A stretch of DNA of 11,067 bases, taken from an uncultured Collinsella sp. (GTDB lineage: Bacteria > Actinomycetota > Coriobacteriia > Coriobacteriales > Coriobacteriaceae). The notes below the pieces were generated by a model, which saw nothing but the letters and a program-made list of their open reading frames with translations, made no database searches and was not told where the DNA came from. The stretch covers positions 1 through 11,067 of the forward strand of contig UQXT01000068.1 in the NCBI GenBank assembly GCA_900545075.1. The letters run 5' to 3'. Below, one piece after another: positions 6,134-11,067 of this stretch. The first letter of the stretch is position 1. Every line of letters starts with the position of its first letter. Position numbers and translations under genes: made by a program.

Positions 6134-6898
6134 ATGGCAGGAAGACGCGAAAAATTGCGCCGCGTTGGGATCATTCCCGAATATCGCGGCTTTACCCCCG
6201 ACGGCCTTGCCAGCGGAGACGCCATCGACATGACAATCGACGAGCTCGAAGTCCTGCGGTTATGCGACCTGGAAGGCCTCAATCAGGAGGCAGTCGCCCA
6301 GCACATGGGTATCGCTCGTGCCACCGTGGCGGCCATCTGCAGCCGCGCACATCGCAAGGTGGCAAACGCGCTGGTCAATGGACGGGCGATTGTCATCGAG
6401 GGCGGCAATATCGCATACTCCCCCATCACCACGACAACGGCCGCATGGCCAGCAAAGGAGGTCGACACCATGAGGGTGGCAACCACGTACGACAACGGCA
6501 ACATCTTTATGCACTTTGGCCGCAGCGAGCAGTTCAAAATCTACGACATTCAGGACGGCAAGGTGCTCAACGAGCAGGTCGTAGGCACCGGCGGCACCGG
6601 CCACGGCGCCTTGGCAGGCCTGCTTGCCAACGGTGGCGTTGATACGCTCATTTGCGGCGGTATCGGCGGTGGCGCTATCAACGCGCTTGCTCAAGCCGGC
6701 ATCACGGTCTATGCGGGCGCCCAGGGCAGCTGCGATGCCTGCGTCGAGGCCCTTATTGCCGGCACGCTTGCGCAGACCGGCGAGGCCACGTGCGGCTGCC
6801 ACGGCCATGACCACGAGCACGCCCATGAGCACGGTGAATCCTGTGGATGCCACGGCCATCACGAGCACGAGGGCCACGAGGGCTGCGGCTGCCACTAG
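6134..6898 (+). CDS. DUF134 (UPF0251) HTH / NifX-NifB-type FeMo-cofactor-binding fusion with His/Cys-rich tail
   Basis: A 254-residue fusion of unproven function. Residues 1-~95 match DUF134/UPF0251: a Arg-rich N-terminus, IIPEYRGF, MTIDELEVLRLCDLEGLNQE, then a sigma-region-4-like helix-turn-helix (AVAQHMGIARATVAAICSRA) and NALVNGRAIVIEGG. Residues ~113-218 form a dinitrogenase iron-molybdenum cofactor (NifX/NafY/NifB C-terminal) domain: MRVATTYDNG, HFGRSEQF, GHGALAGLL, LICGGIGGGA, and Cys residues at GSCDAC. Residues 220-254 carry three CGCH motifs, 12 His and 6 Cys, a likely metal-binding tail. SD GGAG lies 5 nt before the ATG. A consensus SD plus ATG at 6454-6472 lies in frame at residue 113, so a short form may also be made. 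No nif genes are present. A metal- or redox-responsive regulator is my inference; two palindromes lie directly upstream. Confidence 0.88.
   Translation: MAGRREKLRRVGIIPEYRGFTPDGLASGDAIDMTIDELEVLRLCDLEGLNQEAVAQHMGIARATVAAICSRAHRKVANALVNGRAIVIEGGNIAYSPITTTTAAWPAKEVDTMRVATTYDNGNIFMHFGRSEQFKIYDIQDGKVLNEQVVGTGGTGHGALAGLLANGGVDTLICGGIGGGAINALAQAGITVYAGAQGSCDACVEALIAGTLAQTGEATCGCHGHDHEHAHEHGESCGCHGHHEHEGHEGCGCH
6454..6472 (+). promoter_or_regulatory. Internal ribosome binding site and start codon for a short NifX-like product
   Basis: AAAGGAGGT at 6454-6462 is a near-perfect Shine-Dalgarno sequence. Eight bases after GGAGG comes ATG at 6470-6472, in frame with the fusion gene as codon 113, exactly where the cofactor-binding domain begins (MRVATTYD). 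Initiation here would give a 142-residue protein made of the cofactor domain and His/Cys tail without the DNA-binding domain. It is stronger than the SD of the full-length start. Confidence 0.6.
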
Positions 6899-6961
6899 CG
6901 GCACGGCACCGCAAGCTCGGGGCGCGACGCTAAACGCAACCCAACAATCAAAGCCAACAAC

Positions 6962-6993
6962 AAAGGCCACCCGGTAGCTTCCGAGTGGCCTTT
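6962..6993. terminator. Bidirectional hairpin terminator between convergent genes
   Basis: AAAGGCCAC (6962-6970) pairs perfectly with GTGGCCTTT (6985-6993); after one mismatch the stem continues with CGG/CCG around a TAGCTT loop. It lies in the 120-base gap between the fusion gene (+) and ffh (-). On the minus strand it is followed by TTTGTTGTT, a reasonable U-rich tail, so it should end the smc-ftsY-ffh transcript. On the plus strand the T-run is only the stem's own TTT. The rest of the gap (6899-6961) shows nothing recognisable. Confidence 0.75.
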
Positions 6994-7018
6994 GCCATAT
7001 CAAGCTGGAATTACAGTC

Positions 7019-8503
7019 CTATTTCTTATTGCGCATCTGAGCTTCCATCTGGCGCAGCAGGTCCATATCGGACTTAGGACCGCCCGTTCCCAGGCCGCCC
7101 AGGCCGCCCATGCCGCCCAGACCCATGGCATCCAGACCGGGAATATTGGGCATGCGCATCTTTTTGCCCTTCTTACCCTTTTTGCCCTTCTTGCCGCCGG
7201 TCTGCGCCTGATTGGCCATCGTGCGCATGCGGCCCATCATCTTGTTCATCTCGCCCCACTGCTTCATAAGGCTGTTGACCTCGGTGGGAGTCACGCCGGC
7301 GCCCTTGGCGATACGGGCGCGACGCTGGCCGTTGATAATAGAGGGACGCAGACGCTCCTCCTTGGTCATCGACATGATGATGGCCTCGTTCTTGTCGAAG
7401 ATGCCCTCATCCAGGTTGCCGCCCATCTGGTTGAGCGCACGCTGACCACCGGGGAGCATGCCCAGGATGCCCTTCATGCCGCCCATCTTCTTGACAGCCT
7501 TCATCTGGTCGAGCATATCGTTCATGGTAAAGCCTTCGCGCAGCATGCGCTCGGCGGCCTCGAGCTGCTCGGCATCGGCGGCCTCCTGGGCCTTCTCGAT
7601 GATGCCGACAACATCGCCCATGCCCAAGATTCGCTTGGCCATGCGGTCGGGGTAGAACGGCTCCAGCGAATCGGGCTTCTCGCCCATGCTCACGAACTTG
7701 ATGGGCTTGCCGGTGACAGACAGCACCGAGAGGGCTGCGCCGCCGCGGGTATCGCCGTCGGTCTTGGTGAGGATGATGCCGTCGATGCCCACCGTCTCGG
7801 CGAAGGTCGAGACTACGTTGACGATATCCTGGCCGGTCATGGCATCGACGACCATCAGCACCTGATCGGGCTTGACTGCCTTCTTGATGTCCACGGCCTC
7901 CTGCATCATCTGCTCGTCGATCTGCAGACGGCCGGCGGTATCGACGATGACCACGTCACGCAGGTGGTCAACGGCCTCCTGGATGGCGCCCTTGGCGATG
8001 TCAACCGGGTGCTCGCCATCGCCACGGAAGACCGGCACGCCAATCTCTCCGCCAAGCGTGGCCAGCTGGTCGGCAGCGGCGGGACGGTAGACGTCGCACG
8101 CGGCGAGCAGCGGCGAGCGGCCCTGCTTCTTGAGCAGGTAGGCCAGCTTTACAGCTGCCGTGGTTTTACCGGAGCCCTGAAGGCCCACGAGCATGATGAC
8201 ATTGGGAATGCGGTTGCTAAAGACGAGCTTGCTCTCTGTGGAGCCGAGCATCTCGGTGAGCTCGTCGAGCACGATCTTGACGACGTTTTGCGCCGGCGAC
8301 AGCGACTCCATGACCTCGGCGGTCATGCAGCGCTCCTTGGTCTTGGCGACGAACTCCTTGACGACCTTGAAGTTGACGTCGGCCTCGAGCAGCGCCATGC
8401 GAATGTCGCGCATGGCCGAGGTGATATCGGCCTCGGTCAGCTTGCCCTTGCCGCGCAGGCGGTCAAATGTGTCGTTGAGGCGATCGCTCAGAGAATCAAA
8501 CAC
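7019..8503 (-). CDS. ffh: Signal recognition particle protein Ffh
   Basis: GTPase subunit of the signal recognition particle; binds 4.5S/SRP RNA and signal sequences emerging from the ribosome, and docks with FtsY at the membrane. The 494 residues show the N domain (1-~95), P-loop GLQGSGKT (107-114), DVYRPAAADQL, DTAGR (188-192) and TKTDGDTRGG (246-255; the usual TKLD is TKTD here). The Met-rich M domain (~300-435) has the RNA-binding RRARIAKGAG near 394-403. Beyond the M domain is an unusual tail: four GKK units (~438-448), then Gly/Met/Leu-rich repeats and a short helix to the C-terminus, making it ~40 residues longer than E. coli Ffh. Start is GTG with AAGGAG 6 nt upstream; that SD overlaps the ftsY TAA stop. 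Last gene of the smc-ftsY-ffh block, followed by a terminator. Confidence 0.97.
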   Translation of the reverse strand: MFDSLSDRLNDTFDRLRGKGKLTEADITSAMRDIRMALLEADVNFKVVKEFVAKTKERCMTAEVMESLSPAQNVVKIVLDELTEMLGSTESKLVFSNRIPNVIMLVGLQGSGKTTAAVKLAYLLKKQGRSPLLAACDVYRPAAADQLATLGGEIGVPVFRGDGEHPVDIAKGAIQEAVDHLRDVVIVDTAGRLQIDEQMMQEAVDIKKAVKPDQVLMVVDAMTGQDIVNVVSTFAETVGIDGIILTKTDGDTRGGAALSVLSVTGKPIKFVSMGEKPDSLEPFYPDRMAKRILGMGDVVGIIEKAQEAADAEQLEAAERMLREGFTMNDMLDQMKAVKKMGGMKGILGMLPGGQRALNQMGGNLDEGIFDKNEAIIMSMTKEERLRPSIINGQRRARIAKGAGVTPTEVNSLMKQWGEMNKMMGRMRTMANQAQTGGKKGKKGKKGKKMRMPNIPGLDAMGLGGMGGLGGLGTGGPKSDMDLLRQMEAQMRNKK

Positions 8504-8513
8504 TAGTCACTCC

Positions 8514-9431
8514 TTAGTTGGACTCGCCCACCAGGGCGCGGCAGAAATCTTTGGCATTGAACTCCTGCAGGTCATCAACCTGCTCGCCCACGCCCACGCG
8601 CAGGATCGGGAGCTTGAGCTTCTCGGCCACAGCCATAGCGATGCCACCCTTAGCCGTGCCGTCGAGCTTAGTCATGATAATACCGTCCAGGCCCAGCGCC
8701 TCGTTAAACTCGAGCGCCTGGTTCAGACCGTTTTGGCCTGTTGCGGCATCGATTACGAGGACGACCGAGACGGGCATGGGGCCGGCGGCCATATTGGCGG
8801 CGCGCTTACGCGTCACGTTGACCACCTTGGCAAGCTCGCGCATGAGCTCGGGGCTCGTGTGCAGACGACCGGCGGTGTCGATAAGCACCAGGTCGCTGCC
8901 GCGCTTGTCGGCCTCGTCGAGCACGTCGTAGCAAACGCTCGCCGGGTCGGAGCCGCGGTCGCGCTTGATGACGGGGACACCGGCGCGCTGGCCCCACACA
9001 TCGAGCTGCTCAATGGCGGCGGCGCGGAAGGTGTCGGCTGAGCCGATCACGACGTTCTTGCCGCGGGCAGACATGGCGCTCGCGATCTTGCCGACCGTCG
9101 TGGTCTTGCCGGCACCGTTAATGCCCACAAACAGCACGCAACTCGGCGTGTCGGCGAACGGATCGCGCTCGACGGGCACAAAATGCTGCTCGAGCTGCTC
9201 GGCCAGGGCGCGACGGAGCTGCGGGGCGGTCTTAAGGTTCTTCTTGGCCGCGGCATCGCGCAGGTCATCGGACACCTGGATCGCGACCTCGGCACCCATG
9301 TCACCCATGACGAGGGTGTCCTCTAGGTCCTCCCAAAAATCCTCATCGACCTCGCCGCCAAAGTAAAAGACCTCGTTGAGGGCCTCGCGGCTGCGCTCAA
9401 GTCCGCGCGAGAGTGCGTCAAAGAATCCCAT
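8514..9431 (-). CDS. ftsY: SRP receptor GTPase FtsY
   Basis: Membrane-associated receptor for the Ffh-ribosome complex; the two GTPases hydrolyse GTP mutually to release the nascent chain to the translocon. The 305-residue protein is essentially an NG domain: N-terminal helices starting MGFFDALSRG that may touch the membrane, P-loop GINGAGKT (103-110), DTFRAAAIEQL, DTAGR (185-189), TKLD (254-257) and VGEQVDDLQEF (281-291). The long acidic A domain of E. coli FtsY is absent, as in many other bacteria. Its ATG overlaps the smc stop by one base (TAATG), suggesting coupled translation; only a distant AAGG (about 13 nt) could serve as SD. The stop merges with the ffh Shine-Dalgarno, ten bases before the ffh GTG. 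Confidence 0.97.
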   Translation of the reverse strand: MGFFDALSRGLERSREALNEVFYFGGEVDEDFWEDLEDTLVMGDMGAEVAIQVSDDLRDAAAKKNLKTAPQLRRALAEQLEQHFVPVERDPFADTPSCVLFVGINGAGKTTTVGKIASAMSARGKNVVIGSADTFRAAAIEQLDVWGQRAGVPVIKRDRGSDPASVCYDVLDEADKRGSDLVLIDTAGRLHTSPELMRELAKVVNVTRKRAANMAAGPMPVSVVLVIDAATGQNGLNQALEFNEALGLDGIIMTKLDGTAKGGIAMAVAEKLKLPILRVGVGEQVDDLQEFNAKDFCRALVGESN

Positions 9432-11067
9432 TATGCATTCACGACCTTTCCGGTTTCGCGATCGAGTTTTTGCGAGACGACGCGACTGACGCCGTCGGCT
9501 TGCATCGAGACGCCGTAGAGGACGTCAGCGTCCTCCATAGTACGGCGCTGATGCGAGATGACCAAGAGCTGCGTATCGGAACGCAACACGTCGAGTGCGC
9601 CGATGAGCTTGGACAGGTTGGCGTCATCGAGCGCCGCCTCGACCTCGTCCAGCACATAGAACGGCACCGTACGCGTGCGATAGACAGCAAAGAGCAAGGC
9701 GAGCGCCGTCAGGCTCTTCTCGCCGCCCGACATGAGCATCATCTTGGTGATGCGCTTGCCACGCGGCTGCGCCACGACCTCGATGCCCGTCTCGGCCGGA
9801 TGCTCAGGGTCGGTCATCTCCAGATGCGCCTGACCGCCCGGGAACAGCATGGCGAAGATCTCGCGGAAGTTCGCATCGACCTTCTCGAAGGTCACCAGGA
9901 AGGCCTTGCGCATCTTACGGTCGATGGCCACGGTGATCTTGGTGAGCGCCTTGCGCGCGCTCTCCAGATCGGCCAGCTGCTCCTCGATGAAATCGGCGCG
10001 GCGCTTGAGCTGCTCGTACTCCTCCATGGCAACCTGGTTCACAGGGCCCAGGTTGTTGATCTGGCGCACGAGCTGGTTGAGCTCACGCTCGGCAGCGTCA
10101 CGGTCGGTGGGCGCAGGAAGCATGAGCGCCTCCTCGAGCACAGTGGTGCCATCGGCGGTAATGGCCTTGATAGCCGCCTCTACCTGCACCTCAAGCTTGC
10201 CGCGAGCGACCTTGAACTCGTTTTGCGTGGCAGAGGCGGTATCGACTCGCTCCTTAGCGCGGGCAACCTCTGCCTTGGCATCCTCGATGGTCTTCTTGAG
10301 CGAAGCGGAGTCCGCCTCCTCCAGAGAGGCCTGGTCACGCAGGCGCGCTGCCCAATCCGACGCGCGTTCCAACAGGGCAGAATAGCGTTCGTGCATGGGA
10401 TCGACGCGCAGGCGCAGCAATTCGAGCGAGCGCGAGGCCTGGCGTGTTCCGCGGATACGACGGTCGATGCCCTCAAGACGATGCTCCAGGTCGGGCACGC
10501 GGCCCTTCAGCGAACGCAGGCGTTCACTCGTCTGGGCTAGGCGAACCTTGGCGTCGGCGAGCTTGCCGGCAGCCTCGGAATCGTCACGGCGAACGCGGTC
10601 GAGTTCGTCGTTGGCCTCGGCAATCTGCAAGCCCAGATCGCTTGCCTGCGCACGGGCCTCGTCGCGCGAACGGGTGAGCTCGTCAACGCGCGGACGCGCA
10701 GCGCGAACGGCCTCGGCGGCCTGCTCGCGGCGCTTGGAGATACGCACGCGCTCGACCTCGGCATTGTTGGCGCTTTGCTCCAGGCGGCCGATCTCGGAAA
10801 GCAGCGAGCGGCGCTCGCCCTCAAGACGGGCAATCTCGCCGGCGGCATCGCCCTCGGCGGCACGCGCCTCCTCGACGGCCGCATTGACCTCGACGACCTG
10901 ATCCGACACATGCTCAAACACGGCAGCCAGATCGGGCTCCAGACCCTCTAACTCGCGAATACGACGCTTGCGCTCCAGGGCACCCGAGGCCTCGCCGGCA
11001 TCGAGTCCAACGCGCACCAGGCCGCCACAGCTCACGCGGGCGCCATCGGGAGTCACATAGGTCACAC
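9431..11067 (-). CDS. smc: Chromosome segregation protein SMC, C-terminal part (5' end beyond window)
   Basis: ATPase of the bacterial condensin complex (with ScpA and ScpB), organising and segregating the chromosome. About 544 C-terminal residues are visible. They begin at the end of the hinge (TYVTPDGARVSCGGL), then run through the long returning coiled coil rich in Glu, Arg and Ala heptads (about bases 10030-10980). A coil end with NLGPVNQVAMEEYEQL leads into the C-terminal head: ABC signature MSGGEKSLTALAL (MSGGEKSL at bases 9710-9733) and Walker B FYVLDEVEAALDDAN (LDEVEAAL at about 9632-9655). The usual LSGGE is MSGGE. Walker A should lie in the missing N-terminal part. The frame is intact to the window edge. 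It is the first visible gene of smc-ftsY-ffh; in B. subtilis rnc precedes smc, which cannot be seen here. Confidence 0.97.
   Translation of the reverse strand, partial: VTYVTPDGARVSCGGLVRVGLDAGEASGALERKRRIRELEGLEPDLAAVFEHVSDQVVEVNAAVEEARAAEGDAAGEIARLEGERRSLLSEIGRLEQSANNAEVERVRISKRREQAAEAVRAARPRVDELTRSRDEARAQASDLGLQIAEANDELDRVRRDDSEAAGKLADAKVRLAQTSERLRSLKGRVPDLEHRLEGIDRRIRGTRQASRSLELLRLRVDPMHERYSALLERASDWAARLRDQASLEEADSASLKKTIEDAKAEVARAKERVDTASATQNEFKVARGKLEVQVEAAIKAITADGTTVLEEALMLPAPTDRDAAERELNQLVRQINNLGPVNQVAMEEYEQLKRRADFIEEQLADLESARKALTKITVAIDRKMRKAFLVTFEKVDANFREIFAMLFPGGQAHLEMTDPEHPAETGIEVVAQPRGKRITKMMLMSGGEKSLTALALLFAVYRTRTVPFYVLDEVEAALDDANLSKLIGALDVLRSDTQLLVISHQRRTMEDADVLYGVSMQADGVSRVVSQKLDRETGKVVNA

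Noticed and set aside
5968..6282. N-terminal extension of thyA to an ATG at 6282
   Set aside because: It would run through the divergent promoter region and into the DUF134 gene, whereas ATG 5967 has a consensus AGGAGG and matches the family N-terminus.
6470..6898. Evidence for nitrogen fixation
   Set aside because: NifX-like cofactor domains occur widely in anaerobes without nitrogenase, and no nif structural or assembly gene is present here.
6992..8506. A 504-codon open frame on the plus strand opposite ffh
   Set aside because: It mirrors ffh almost exactly, is rich in His, Leu and Gly as expected from antisense reading of GC-rich codons, and shows no family motif or good start signal.
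9413..10540. A 375-codon plus-strand open frame opposite smc
   Set aside because: Antisense of coiled-coil codons with strong third-position GC bias; the SMC signature and Walker B on the other strand are decisive.

Overview
The window is a dense, GC-rich bacterial chromosome segment that is almost all housekeeping genes. Gene order, the NG-type SRP GTPases, codon choice and a non-nitrogen-fixing FeMo-cofactor-domain protein suggest a gut Actinomycetota of the class Coriobacteriia, most like Collinsella. That placement is inference; no marker here proves it. I see no rRNA, tRNA, CRISPR array, insertion sequence or phage gene. No gap between genes exceeds about 170 bases.

Layout. 1-1428 (-): 5' part of ftsH, a membrane AAA+ zinc protease cut by the window edge. 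1521-2006 (+): small corrinoid adenosyltransferase, divergent from ftsH. 2007-2091: a 31-bp imperfect inverted repeat fills the gap between the two convergent genes. 2089-3441 (-): MATE-family exporter. 3567-4481 (-): SpoU/TrmH-type RNA methyltransferase. 4591-5109 and 5119-5967 (-): a thyA-dfrA folate/dTMP pair. 5968-6133: divergent regulatory region with two copies of a CTGACATATGtCAG-like palindrome. 6134-6898 (+): fusion of a DUF134 DNA-binding domain, a NifX/NifB-type cofactor-binding domain and a His/Cys-rich tail. 6962-6993: hairpin terminator between convergent genes. 7019-11067 (-): smc-ftsY-ffh, tightly packed, with smc cut by the right edge.

How the genes fit together. Thymidylate synthase makes dTMP and dihydrofolate, and the adjacent reductase recycles the dihydrofolate. 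The smc-ftsY-ffh block joins chromosome condensation to both protein partners of co-translational membrane targeting, resembling the Firmicute smc-ftsY-ylxM-ffh order but without ylxM. The transporter, methyltransferase and adenosyltransferase look like single-gene units.

The best candidate for something unusual is the 6134-6898 gene. One reading frame carries a putative DNA-binding domain, a putative metal-cluster domain and a 35-residue tail with 12 His and 6 Cys. A near-perfect ribosome binding site sits inside the frame, exactly before the second domain, so the locus may make both a long regulator and a short metal-binding protein. Two matching palindromes 53 bp apart lie just upstream, suggesting autoregulation and possibly control of thyA. 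A second point of interest is the marked fall in G+C within ftsH, whose visible 3' part looks compositionally foreign.
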